Source of the DNA: Rhodeus uyekii
Lineage: Eukaryota > Chordata > Actinopteri > Cypriniformes > Acheilognathidae
Direction of reading: 5' to 3'
DNA: 64,000 nucleotides
Assembly (NCBI GenBank): GCA_037043235.1
Contig: JAWRVZ010000133.1
Span: 248,001-312,000, forward strand
A program made the position numbers and the translations under genes. A model generated the notes under the pieces. The model saw nothing but the letters and a program-made list of their open reading frames with translations. It ran no database searches and was not told where the DNA came from. Below, one piece after another: positions 9,417-22,300 of the stretch (position 1 is the stretch's first letter; the number at the start of each line of letters is the position of its first letter).

Positions 9417-11920
9417 AGCACACCTCATCTCTGGAGCAGCCGGAACAACAGCATAGGGGAAAAGGTCAATCATTTATAAAAGAAGAGAGAGTGCGCGCGC
9501 GCGTGTGTGTGTGTGTGTGTGTGTGGCATAACTATTGTTTTAAGTTAACAAGTCACAGAAGATGAATGTATAAATACAATGATAACATTTCACACCATGT
9601 TATACAGAGGAAAATATCTATTTATAACTCTACACAACAGTTGTACAATACAATATGAGCAGTAACTTAATAATAAATTGCTAACTTCATTATTTAGGTT
9701 TTTTTATGTGTTAGTAAGACCTGTTTTAATTATATTAAGCACATGCTTTTTTTATTTTATATAATTTCTTTATATAATTGTACAATTGGACACAAAAAAT
9801 AGAAAGAAAAAAAATCTCCAGAAACACTTTTGTATGTTTTTTTTGCTCAAAGATCAAAATACAACCAAATTATTTGACACTTCACATGGTACACTTGTCA
9901 TAACTGAATGTTACTACAGGGAGATAAACGATGCGTATTCAGTTATTTTTATTATTGTTTTAAATATAAAAAACTTTATGTATTAGATTATAAGTTCCTT
10001 CCAAAAATTTAAACTGAACATACGTTAGGAGGAAAAGCGAGCACCAGCAGTTTTTGGCAACTCCTCATTTGAAAAGCATTGAAGCTTTGTGGTTTCATTA
10101 ACACTACAGACGTTTCTGTGATGTTATGGATGCGACGCAATAGCAATTTACAGTCCTTTACTGACAGATGTGATCGAAATTTAACCTGATCCCTTTGTTC
10201 CTCTAATTTCTTTCATTCTCTTGATCTACAAACCAACTCTTCATGTGGAATCAGTCCAAACGGATGCAAGTCAGTTCTGATTCTCTCAGTTTAGAACAAA
10301 GATGGTATAAATGAGTACTGGATCATTAGTTTAGTTTGCTCTCAGTAGCTCCTGCATCAGGAGTCTTCAAGTTGAACTATTACAGCACCTTTTTATCCAG
10401 TGTCATGCTTAAGCTGCTGCCTCTGATCTCACTCACATCCCTGCACATGTTTAATGTAATGGAGGCAGGACAGACTTTAGTTTGTACTTAAAATTACTTT
10501 TCTTTTATGAATTGGTTCTACCACAGTACATCAGTTTCTGCATTATGTGTAAGTCGGTTGTGTTCAATGACAAGTATGAATTTTATGTGCTTGGTGTGAT
10601 CGCAGTTCTCCTATGTCACACCTTTTATAGTGCAATTACTAGTTTTGCTGAATTCACAGTACATTCTGATGTACTCATTCATATGAATCATCTTGACATT
10701 CCCTCTCCAGGGTGAATTTCAAGCATTGGGATTTCTAAAAGAAATAGTTACGTTTTCAGTCAGAATCAAATAAAAATGTTTTTTAAATGGTTATGCATTT
10801 TTTCTATAATTTTGAATTGTGTCAGATGAATATATTACACAAATGCGGTCATACCAAACACCAATTTTAGATTCATAGATAATTGTGTGAATTAGAGGAT
10901 GAAATATGCCTTTTCTTTTTCTTTTTTGGCCTAAGCGTGGAGTGTTTCCATTCAATATTTGAATCGTGTTGGTGTGAAGTGTGCTCAGGGGTTTCTTAGC
11001 CATAACGGGCAAATATCTGCTATAGTAATGCCTACTTTATCAATACAAATAACAGTAGCTTAGTGACTGCATTATCAGAGAACTCTATGAATATATCTGA
11101 AAACTTGCTCTTTAAATGAAAACTTGCTATCATTGTGTGATTTATTTATTTTGAGGCCAAATATAGTCAAATATGAAATCATCCCTTGTCAATACCATTT
11201 TAGAGAACCTCATCTAATAAAATGGTACGCTATATTCACTTCACTGTTTGAGTGGCTTCAAATGTACTTAAAAATCATGGGTAACACATTCAGCATTTGA
11301 ATTCAGACCGTCTCCGTTGTCTTGAGAACATTATTATTATTAACATTTTTTAAGAGAGGTAGCTTATATTGTTTTGGATGACTAGAGAGTAAAGGCTTCT
11401 ATGCAATTTGATTTCTTTTGTGTAATTTCAACAGAAAAAAAAGGTTTCAGTATCATGATGCATTTGTAATATTTGAGTATTTGATGTGCACTTTCATATC
11501 AGTTTTTTTATATCAAATTTTGGTTTCATCATGGGCAAGCAATGTAAAGTAGAAAGTGATACATGATTTCAGTATTTTTAAATGTTTAATGTTCATTCAT
11601 TTATTGTTTAGAAATGCTTATATGGTCGAACATTGTCATTTTGAAACCTGAATTGTCATTTTGTTAATGTGCTGAATACCTTAAAAAAAAATTCTGATAT
11701 ATATATTTTTTTCCTCCCTCATTTTAAAAAGGTTATCAGGTTACAGAGTTTATAATGAAATATCTTGAAGGTCCGGTGCTTTTGTGTTACCATTTTACTT
11801 TTGTGTCCTTGCTCCGTGTACAATTTCACATAGAGCCCTCACTGTCTGAGCTGAAATGTAACTTTTCTCAATTCAATTGTTGAAAAGTCTTCCATGACAA
11901 ATAAAAAAAAAAAAGTTTTG
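9417..11920 (+). other. ubac1: Probable long 3' UTR of ubac1
   Basis: The 2.5 kb after the stop is AT-rich and, unlike the neighbouring introns, free of recognisable transposons apart from a (CG/TG)n tract at 9492-9525. AATAAA signals occur at 9672, 10769 and 11900. The last is followed by an A-run and a change of texture. I infer alternative poly(A) sites. Transcript data would be needed to choose. Confidence 0.45.
9492..9525. repeat. (CG)n(TG)n microsatellite
   Basis: A GTGCGCGCGCGCGTGTGTGT-type tract lies in the likely 3' UTR of ubac1. Alternating purine-pyrimidine of this kind favours Z-DNA. Confidence 0.8.
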
Positions 11921-12289
11921 AAATCCCTGCTTTTTCTAATGGTTGTTATTATTATTCTCTACATCTTGCGGTACATTCAACATAGTTCTGAAATTCGAAA
12001 ACCTCCCCAATTTATAGTCCCCCATTTATAGTCCCACATCTACAGTAAATGCTTGTTTAAGGGACCTGTTTCACTCAGTTAGGCTTCATGATTAATGATA
12101 TGATGTTATTCATGTAGCGGCTGAGACCGATCAGGCATTATTTGTTATATTCAAGAAATTATCCCTCACCCAACAAGCAAACCATGGGCTAGAGTTAACC
12201 ACAACTAATGCACATATGTGTGTATGTTAGATTAGTTTAAGTGTTTAGTTGATAAAGTCAAAAAGTTTGTGGTACATGCTCATATTCTG

Positions 12290-12800
12290 GAGTGCCTAAT
12301 CATGTAGATTTTGTCTATTAAAAAGGACAATGATCCCAAGCACACCAGCAAATCTACAACAGAGTGGCTGAAAAGGAAAATAATCAAGGTATTGCAATGG
12401 CCCAGTCAAAGGCCAAACCTCAACTTGACAGAAATGTTGCGACGGTGCCTCGAGCTGTGCATAAACAAATTCCTGCAAACCTCAATGAACTGAAGCAGCC
12501 TTGTAAAGAAGAGAGTGGCAAAATTCCTCCAGAATGATGCGAGAGACTAATATATCATACAGAAAATGATTTTTTCAACTGCTGCTAAAAGTGACACCAC
12601 AAACAACTAAATCATAGAGTGTACTTAGTTTGCCACCAAGCGATTAGAGATTAAGTTCATTTTCATTGCAAAAAAGGGCAATTAATCTGATCACTCTACA
12701 TAACATTCTTGAGTATATGCAAATTGCCATCATACAAAAGGCAGCAGACTTTTAAAATTTATATTTTTGTCATTCTCAGAACTTTTGGTTTCACCTGATT
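12290..12800 (+). pseudogene. Tc1-like transposase C-terminal remnant
   Basis: The piece encodes KDNDPKHTSKSTTEWLKRK then VLQWPSQRPNLNL. This is the second catalytic Asp region and the (degenerate) PDLNPIE region of a salmonid/cyprinid Tc1-type DD34E transposase. The Asp of PDLN is Asn and the following Pro-Ile-Glu is altered. The 3' UTR words CATCATACAAAAGGCAGCAG and TCATTCTCAGAACTTTTGG follow. It is truncated on the left and inactive, and it lies between ubac1 and msh3. Confidence 0.75.
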
Positions 12801-13061
12801 TGAATTGAAAGCAAGAGATTCTTAAAATAAAATCTATCAATTAGTCAAAAGCTCAGACAAAAACGTACTACACCTGACATGTCTGCCCCTCAACTTTGAA
12901 ATGATGGCCTTTGAACCTTTGAAAAATAAGTTTATTTAAATCACAGAATATTACAACATAAGCTATTTTAATAGTTTTATTTATTAAAATCCTGGTGAGA
13001 TAAACCCATTTATACATTTAGCAGATGTTTAATGGTACAGAAAGTATTGAAATGTCATTTA

Positions 13062-13180
13062 TAGCAGAGGTTTTTAAACTGTGGACTCGTGGAGTGTCAC
13101 AAGGGTAGGGCCTAGGGGCTCTGTAGAAGAGTTTAGGGATAAACAGTGCAAATAAAAAATTAAGTTAAAAACAAATTTAA
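13062..13180. repeat. hAT-like left end fragment
   Basis: CAGAGGTTTTTAAACTGTGG at 13064-13083 resembles a Charlie-type hAT terminus. Only one end is seen. Confidence 0.35.
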
Positions 13181-13589
13181 TAAATCAAATTATCCTTTGA
13201 TTATTTAAATATTTATAATATCCGAATATGTTCCTGCCTTATAGTCACATTTACATTTAGTCATATAGTCACATTTACCTACATTTTGTGATGATATAAA
13301 CAAACTGAAACAGTTGAGATTTGTTATATATCACTTTACTTGATCGTGTAAATGTGGGATATAAATATGGATATTCTTATATGCCTATATCCAACTTTAT
13401 AGAGCTGTGTGATAAAGTATTTACAATAATAGTTTGCAAAAGTTAATAAACTATATATGTGTTTTGATAATAAACAAAATGTGTTTTGTCCGTTTTGTTA
13501 CGTAGCAGTAGTAAGCCCCATAGGGTAGTGTGTAACAGTTATTCTAATTTAATACGGTTATTGATTTAAATCAGTATTTTGTTAATTTG

Positions 13590-13860
13590 TGATTACAAAT
13601 CGTGGTCTGCGCGTATCTAACGCCGCTTTCCCTTGCTGCACTACATCAGCGACTGCGCACATGTAGCGCATCTTTCACCATTTGCAGCGCAGAAGTAAGT
13701 TCGCGTGTGCGAGAGTGGTTACGTCACTCGAGCGCCAACATTATCAGCTGTACTTGTCTCTTCTCTAGAGACTATTTTTAATCATCAGAGCTTGGTCCTG
13801 TTTTCAGACAACAAATCAAATGTTGCACGCTATGTGTTAATAATCAGATAATGCTGTAAA
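13590..13860 (+). promoter_or_regulatory. msh3: Candidate msh3 promoter and 5' UTR
   Basis: This is the only clearly CpG-enriched stretch in the intergenic region. It contains CGCGTATCTAACGCCG, GCAGCGCAG and a CRE-like TTACGTCA at about 13719-13726, followed by CTCGAGCGCC. No TATA box stands out. It sits directly upstream of the msh3 ATG. An in-frame stop (TAA at 13849-13851) precedes the ATG, so the start cannot move upstream in this exon. Confidence 0.5.
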
Positions 13861-14022
13861 ATGCATACAAGTGTCAAACGTGTGCTTGGATCTAAATCAT
13901 CCAAAAAGTCCAGCACTCAGACAACTATCAGCAGATTCTTCACAAGTGCAAGCGATCATTCTCAACCAATTGACCAACCCGGGATTAACTGCCAAGACCG
14001 ACGCCATGGGGGCAGAGGAAAG
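13861..14022 (+). CDS. msh3: msh3 exon 1: PIP box
   Basis: This exon has 54 codons beginning MHTSVKRVLGS. Basic Lys/Ser-rich sequence is followed by the PCNA-interacting box QTTISRFF. The donor is AAAG|GTAGGA, phase 0. Confidence 0.9.
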
Positions 14023-16320
14023 GTAGGAGCTTTATATTCAGCTTGTTTACTTTGTACAGAATCACCGTAGAGCCATGTCAACAATTTTAGTCAAATATGT
14101 ACTTCATGCACGAAGCTGTTACTGTTTCAAAGCAGCATCGACTGAAATATAAACCTGTTCTGATCAAGAAGCGGTTATCTGATGGAGGAATATCCTCAGA
14201 GAAACGACCCAAACTTTCTCACAATGTGGAGGAGGAGAGAGATGAGGAGTGCATGGTGACCCCCAGCACCAGTAAGTGTAAGGACACATGCATTTCGTTC
14301 TTTTTATTATGTTTATTGGGGGGTTTATTGCTGGCATCTGATTTGTGAAACTACATTGCACAAACAATTAGTTTGTTTATGCTGATCTCATAAGATGTAA
14401 AAAAAAAAAAGTTTTCTGGCATTTACATTAAGCAGAACTCAACAATTGACATGCATTAGTCTTTTGTTGATTGTTTTGGTCACAAAAAAATATTTTAATT
14501 TAGCAAATTCTACAGCTATAATGTAACTCCATATAAGCAATGAAATCTAAACCTGTTCTGATTTATAAGAGGTTATATGATGGAGTGTCCTCAGAGAAGC
14601 GACCCAAAATTTATAGTGTAAATATGCGGGTAACATACATGCGGGTAATATACAATTCTGTTTAAATAAAACACAAGTATAATATATGATCAACATAAGA
14701 TGTACAGATAGTGTATCACTGACAGTAATTCTTGCTGTCATATTAATTATCTTTCTTTTGTGCAATAGATAAGGTAGTATCCCCAAGAGCCAGTGTTAGC
14801 CATGCCACCCTGGCAAGGCTTAAAGATTTCAGCTGCCCTGGGAACTCTGAGAGCCAAGTCTCCGATCAGGATTTAAAGATGGAGGTGGAGCTTTCAGACT
14901 CTGGAAAAGCTGAGAGATCTGCCATGCAGAAACGTGATACTATCATGAAAAGCAGCTCATCTGAGTTGGTGGAAGAGGTCAAAGAAGAGCCTATTAAGAT
15001 TAAACAGGTTTGATTTTAAAAGCAATACCTGTAAGTTTCAGAATTGCCCATTGAAAGAGTGTTCTTTGTGCTCTGCAATTGCAGATTAAATATTTATAAA
15101 ATACTTGATTTAACTAATCACATTGTCATAGTAAAGAATACACAAATTTTTGTCAGAATTGGCCATTCAAACATGATCTTTTACTTCTTCTTTTTTTTAG
15201 GAGTTTCCCTTTAATCGGTTTGCGAAGAATACTCTGATTAAGAAAAGTTCAGAAGAGCCTGGAGTTCCCAACAGGAGAACCAAAACCATATACACTCCCC
15301 TAGAGGAACAGTACATGGAGATCAAGAGGCAACATGCAGAGACAGTGCTTTGCGTTGAGTGTGGCTATAAGTACAGGTTCTTTGGTGAGGATGCAGAGGT
15401 AAGAATTAAAGCAGGCAATCACGATTATCGTAATGCATCACCCAATGTCTGTGTTACGTCTTCCTACTAAAAATGTCCAGTAGCATAGGAATGTAACAAG
15501 AAAAATAAATTTAAGTAAAATAAAAGTAACGCAATTTCAGAGTAGGGGAAATAAACGTCTGTTAGCAACACTCTGTGGTGTGATGAATAAAATGGAGACG
15601 CTCAAAATGAAATAATTGGAGTATTAAGGATTACACCATGAAAACACCCAGCGATATACAATGAAATACAGTGGAGTTCACTTATCTCGAGTCACGGTTA
15701 ACTCGCCAATACTATTATGTCGACGTTTTTGAAGTGGAACCGCCAAACTTCCTATTTGTCTCAGTATTTTCTTGTGGGTTATGTCGATTCTGTTATGTTG
15801 CCGAATCCTAGTATCTCGAGCAAAAACGAGGGACATTTACGCCACTTCACACGTTTATCTCATTACTGAGAGTTCACTGCGCATGCGCTGAGTTCGCGTT
15901 GCACGCAGCAGATCCGCCCAGATGCAGGCAGAGTAGGAGATGTTCACTCCTCCACGTGCAAATGAATTGCGCATGTCCGGCAAGCCGCCGCTGGCTGATT
16001 ATGCAATGGCAGTACAGGATGTCAAATGTTCTTTGTCTAAAATAATTAAATCACTGCACAAATATAAATCGCTGCATTTGTTTGACTCACACAGCCTCAG
16101 TCACGTACTCTTTCTCACCCCTTAACTCATTAATTCTCTCAGCGTCACTTGGTTTGGCTGCATCATTCACCACAGTGATACTTTTTTAAGTGATTTACAG
16201 CGGTTTTACCTCCTGTTGTAACATTAATTAATTCTGATCGCTATTGTTCACGTAGTGAAATATACACCTACCTCTAAGCAGTAACTGTCACAGTTCATGA
16301 ATTCATTGTCTAGTTCTGCC

Positions 16321-16357
<37 letters not shown>

Positions 16358-19300
16358 CACCTCGTTCTCATATCATCTGCCTATTTAGTTCACTTCTATC
16401 CACTCTTCTCTTGTCCAGTCCTTCTTTCGCGGCTCCAGCGCGCGTTCATTTGCGGCTCCGGCGCGCGTTCATTTGTGGCTCCGGCGCCCGTTCATTCGCG
16501 GCTCCGGCGCCCGTTCATTCGCTGGTCCGGCGCGCGTTCATTCGCGGCCGCGGCTCCCATGTGTGATACACCTCTGGATTATCACTTAGTTTTTTTTTTT
16601 TCTACACTATTATAATAAATTCACTCATTTGCACTTGAATCCTTGCTTTGCCCGCTCCTCCCTCCTCATCTCCTCCATGCAGGCTGCTCAAACCTAGAGT
16701 GCATTACAGTAAATTGTCAAGTATTTTTATAGTTTAATCGTCAATTATTAATTAGTATTTATATGAGATCTTAATGGTTATAAATTTAACTGTAATTAAT
16801 AGGGTAAAACCCAAAAAATATTTAAAATGGGCATTTATGGTCGTGTGGAACGAATGAATTGATTTTTAGTGCATTCTTATGGGGACACTTGTTTTGGTGA
16901 ACGATATTTACAAACATTAAACATCAAAATAAGTTTGGGAGACAACGAGCGGAGCAAAAATCTAAGAAATAAAGAAAACAAAAACATCTGCTAACTTCAA
17001 TCCAAACCCTAAGTTAAAAAACAAAACTTTGGCGCAAACGCCACTAACTTCATTAACTAAAAACAAAAATATAATAGTTCCTATTACAATAGCTCCTATC
17101 CTACAATAGGTCCATCGATTCCTTCTGATGGGATTTTAGGTAGGGGGTGTCACCATTAATACAGGGAGTGCAGAATTATTAGGCAAATGAATATTTTGAC
17201 CACATCATCCTCGTTATGCATGTTGTCTTACTCCAAGCTGTATAGGCTGGAAAGCCTACTACCAATTAAGCATATTAGGTGATGTGCATCTCTGTAATGA
17301 GAAGGGGTGTGGTCTAATGACATCAACACCCTATATCAGGTGTGCATAATTATTAGGCAACTTCCTTTCCTTTGGCAAAATGGGTCAAAAGAAGAACTTG
17401 ACAGGCTCAGAAAAGTCAAAAATAGTGAGATATATTGCAGAGGGATGCAGCAGTCTTAAAATAGCCAAGCTTCTGAAGCGTGATCATCGAACAATCAAGC
17501 GTTTCATTCAAAATAGTCAACAGGGTCGCAAGAAGCGTGTGGAAAAACCAAGGCGCAAAATAACTGCCCGTGAACTGAGAAAAGTCAAGCGTGCAGCTGC
17601 CAAGATGCCACTTGCCACCAGTTTGGCAATATTTCAGAGCTGCAACATCACTGGAGTGCCCAAAAGCACAAGGTGTGCAATACTCAGTGACATGGCCAAG
17701 GTAAGAAAGGCAGAAAGTCGACCACCACTGAACAAGACACACAAGCTGAAACGTCAAGACTGGGCCAAGAAATATCTCAAGACTGATTTTTCTAAGGTTT
17801 TATGGACTGATGAAATGAGAGTGAGTCTTGATGGGCCCGTGGCTGGATTGGTAAAGGGCAGAGAGCTCCAGTCCGACTCAGACGCCAGCAAGGTGGAGGT
17901 GGAGTACTGGTTTGGGCTGGTATCATCAAAGATGAGCTTGTGGGGCCTTTTCGGGTTGAGGATGGAGTCAAGCTCAACTCCCAGTCCTACTGCCAGTTTC
18001 TGGAAGACACCTTCTTCAAGCAGTGGTACAGGAAGAAGTCTGCATCCTTCAAGAAAAACATGATTTTCATGCAGGACAATGCTCCATCACACGCGTCCAA
18101 GTACTCCACAGCGTGGCTGGCAAGAAAGGGTATAAAAGAAGAAAATCTAATGATATGGCCTCCTTGTTCACCTGATCTGAACCCCATTGAGAACCTGTGG
18201 TCCATCATCAAATGTGCGATTTACAAGGAGGGAAAACAGTACACCTCTCTGAACAGTGTCTGGGAGGCTGTGGTTGCTGCTGCACGCAATGTTGATGGTG
18301 AACAGATCAAAACACTGACAGAATCCATGGATGGCAGGCTTTTGAGTGTCCTTGCAAAGAAAGGTGGCTATATTGGTCACTGATTTGTTTTTGTTTGGTT
18401 TTTGAATGTCAGAAATGTATATTTGTGAATGTTGAGATGTTATATTGGTTTCACTGGTAAAAATAAATAATTGAAATGGGTATAAATTTGTTTTTTGTTA
18501 AGTTATAATAATGCCCTAATAATTATGCACAGTAATAGTCACCTGCACACACAGATATCCCCCTAAAATAGCTAAAACTAAAAACTACTTAAAATATTGA
18601 TACAAAAATATTCAGCTTTGATATTAATGAGTTTTTTGTGTTCAGTGAGAACATGGTTGTTGTTCAATAATAAAATTAATCCTCAAAAATACAACTTGCC
18701 TAATAATTCTGCACTCCCTGTAATGTTGATTGACAGGAGAGTTGTTCAATGTCCTGTGAAATGTGAGCATAAGCGATAGAAAAAAACGATGGACAAAACA
18801 GACTGTGAATGTATGGGTGTGTATTTGTGTGTGTCTCAGGTTAGGGCCATTTGGGCCTTCTCTGTGGAATGTGTGGGGGGAAGAATGCTCAATGTCCAAA
18901 AGGTGTAAAGCTCTCAGTTTGTAGACTCTTTGGAGCCACTCTCTGGCCACGTCCACACGAAGCCGGTGCATTTCCTATCCGATCATAAACATGGCGTTGG
19001 CGCCAGTGTTGCCAGATTGGACTGAAGATTTCCAGCCCAACTACAGCTTAAAACCCGTCCATTAAAAAAAAATACCAGCCCAAAGTGCGTACTCTTATAA
19101 ATAATGAAAAAAGTTGCGCGATTTTAAGCATCAAAAACAAGCCCAAATTTTATCAACCAGCCCAATGCATTTTTTCCTGGTCGGACTTGACCAAAAGATG
19201 ACTAGCAATCTGGCAACACTGAACAGCAACAACAATGCGCATGCTCAAAGTCTTCTTCTCTGTGTATAGTGTATTATCTGTGGCAGAATTACAGCGCCCC

Positions 19301-22300
19301 ATAGTGGTCTCGTGTGGACGCTGATATTTCTTGCGCCGACGCCGTGTTTATGATCGGATAGGGAATGCACCGGCTTCGTGTGGACATGGCCTTAAAATGT
19401 CAGTGCCTTTGTTTTTTCTCAAAATATACAACAGTAATGTTTTTTTCTATGGCATGTATATACATTTCTAAAACATTACAATGGCTTACTCCTGGCTTTT
19501 TCTAGTATTGTCTGTGAAACTGTTCACATGTTAGTTTTTCCCCTCTAAATATCACTTTTTTCAAATAGATTGCTGCAAAGGAACTTAATATCACTTGTCA
19601 TCTTGACCATAACTTCATGACGGCCAGCATCCCTACTCATCGACTGTTTGTACATGTTCGCCGACTGGTCTCTCAGGGTTACAAGGTCACTGATGTTCTC
19701 CTAATTACAATATACTGCATATTTTTCACATAGAGATAACTAAATCTGTGAAGATCCCCTTTTGTTATTATTTTCTACGATTTCGTTCAGTGTAAATGTT
19801 TTTCTTATGCATCATTTCTTAGGTAGGTGTAGTGAAGCAGACTGAAACTTCAGCCATCAAGGCCTCCAGCACCAACAAGAGTTCTCTCTTCACACGGCAA
19901 CTTCATGCACTTTACACCAAATCCACGCTTGTTGGAGAAGGTATTGTTTCTGCTCGATCTGCTGAGTTCAATATCTGTGTTGTTGTCCAGATATTTAGCT
20001 GCAGTTTACAGTTACAAACTGTTTGATAGATGTCATACACTACTGTTTTAAAAATAATATTTATTTTAAGTAATTTTTTTACCATTTAAAATTAAAATGA
20101 AGTAGTCTCTTCTCTTGTGCAGTTTAAGGTTGCCTTTATTTATCAGTTTGATCATTTTTGTAAAAAATAAATAAATACAGCAGTAACATTACTGTTGATA
20201 ACTGTATTCTATTTTCATATATTGTAAAATTTATTTTTTTATTGTGATGGCAAAGTTTAATGCCAGTTCAGTGCCACTTTGCCAGATTGGGTCAACAATT
20301 CCCGGTCCAAAACATTCACTGACAAAAGAATGTAATGGAGTCCTATTATCATGACAACCAAGGACCATTTACCTCTAAGATCACTAAATAAAATGATAAA
20401 AATGAATTACCGTAATTTCCCTGCTAGGAGAACAATAAAACAGGAGTGTGGATTCACAGTAAAATAAAATAAGCAAATATGACAAAAAATAGATCAGATA
20501 TACAGCATACCAGAGTACATTCTGGACGGTTTAACACTTAAATGCTACCTCAGGTTTTTAGTGACCCCTGGACATCATTTACTACTTCCTCCTCATTCAT
20601 TCTGGAAGTTAGACATTCAACTTTTTAGTATTCCTCAAGCAATTCAGTATGTACAATAAAACAAGAATAATAAAAAATGTATACAAATAATTCCGGCTTT
20701 CCCATTGATTATTTATAAAAATTGTATAGGGTTGCTTAACACCTGAGGTGTGTAACAGTGTAAGTATATATTTTTTCTGCTCAACAATAATTAAATGTTT
20801 TATGACAGAGTAAGTGCAATTCACCTCTATTCCACAAGGTGGCAATGTGATACACATTGATGAAGAGACGTTTCACTCATAGGGACCACAGGCAGAAAAC
20901 AAAAGAGTAGGAACTATGTATAACCGAAACTTTAAATGCCTCAGAGATTTACTGTAGAGCATGTACTGGATGCAATCAGATATTAGCATCACTGTCACTT
21001 GATGATATATCTGGTGAAAAAGTTGTCAAATCAAAATATAGATTTTTAAGATGCTGAAATTGATCGTTTTGAGAGTATTTTGAGATTGCGATAATGATGC
21101 TGCCAGATGCTGAATATAATGGGAAATGAGCTCTGACAAAGACAGTGATGATGATGATATAAAACATCTGCTCAAACTGAACCCTTCCAAGCTCCAAAAT
21201 TTAACAGAATCTGCTTTATTTTGTTCTTCTATAGTACATACTCTAATGTCATGAGAGTTTACACATTTACCGTAAGGGTTAAAAGTTGTAACAGTCCTAA
21301 TCAGGCCAGTGTGCACAATGACAATGGACATGAGCAGTCCCATATTCCATTTTAGTTAAGTAATTGAACTGCTCTCCGAGTTATATTTGAAAAGTCACTC
21401 ACCCACTGTTTACTGTAGTGACAACTGCTACGTATTTATATCACTTTGGCATAGCAATCACTTAAATATACTACAAATTCAAAATCATTCATGAATCATC
21501 ACGTCTGCCTGCTAACGCTCTTGATTGGCTAAAAGTTCGCGCTTGTGTGTTTAGTAACGTCATGATGACTGATTAGATGGAGGACATGCACACTTGCATT
21601 TCGTTTAAGCAATTAGCCTAAAAACCAAACCAGCCCAAATTTTGTCCACTTACCCAAACCAAGTTTGACCTGTGCAAAATTCAAAACTGTTCAGTTGGAC
21701 ATGATCCTTAAGAAATATTTGGTGCTCAAGAAACATTTCTTCTTATTATTATCAATTTTGAAAATAGTTTGCTTAATATTTTTGTGGAAACAGTGATACA
21801 TTTTTGTCAAGATTCTTTGATGAGTGGAAAGTTATAAAGAACTGCATTTATTTGAAATAAAAGTCAAACTTTTGATAAATTTAATATATCCCTGCTCAGA
21901 ATTATTAGTTTATTTCTAAAAATTCTAAAGTTTTGAAGGGTATCTATTCATGAAATGGCTGCAGTATCTTTTATTTATTTATTAGTAACTTAAGTAATTA
22001 GTAACCAGAAAATAATTAATTCATTGCCCTTTTTTCTCAGATGTGAATCCTCTGCTGAAGTTGGGAGATTTGGAGCAGGCTGAAGATGTGCTGCAGGACA
22101 GTGGCAACAACTATCTAATGTGTGTGAGCGAGAGTTTTGATAAACACAGCAAGGAGCTGACCATAGGGATGGTGGTAAGAAATCCTTGTGGTAATTGATA
22201 TTGTTGGGTGAGCTTTAAGGCCGTGACACACCAAACCAGCGATAAAAGCCCACTTTTTGTTGCCTCCTGTCTGCTGCATCTGGGACAATAATATGCTCTT

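Noticed and set aside
16297..16566. ORF of 89 residues with repeated Arg/Ala/Phe words
   Set aside because: It translates the (GA)n tract and the GC-rich minisatellite of a foldback element, so it is not a gene.
20976..21343. Minus-strand ORFs ending SSDSDAN as a possible piggyBac N-terminus
   Set aside because: A short acidic run is not enough, no DDE region follows, and the flanks are not TTAA.
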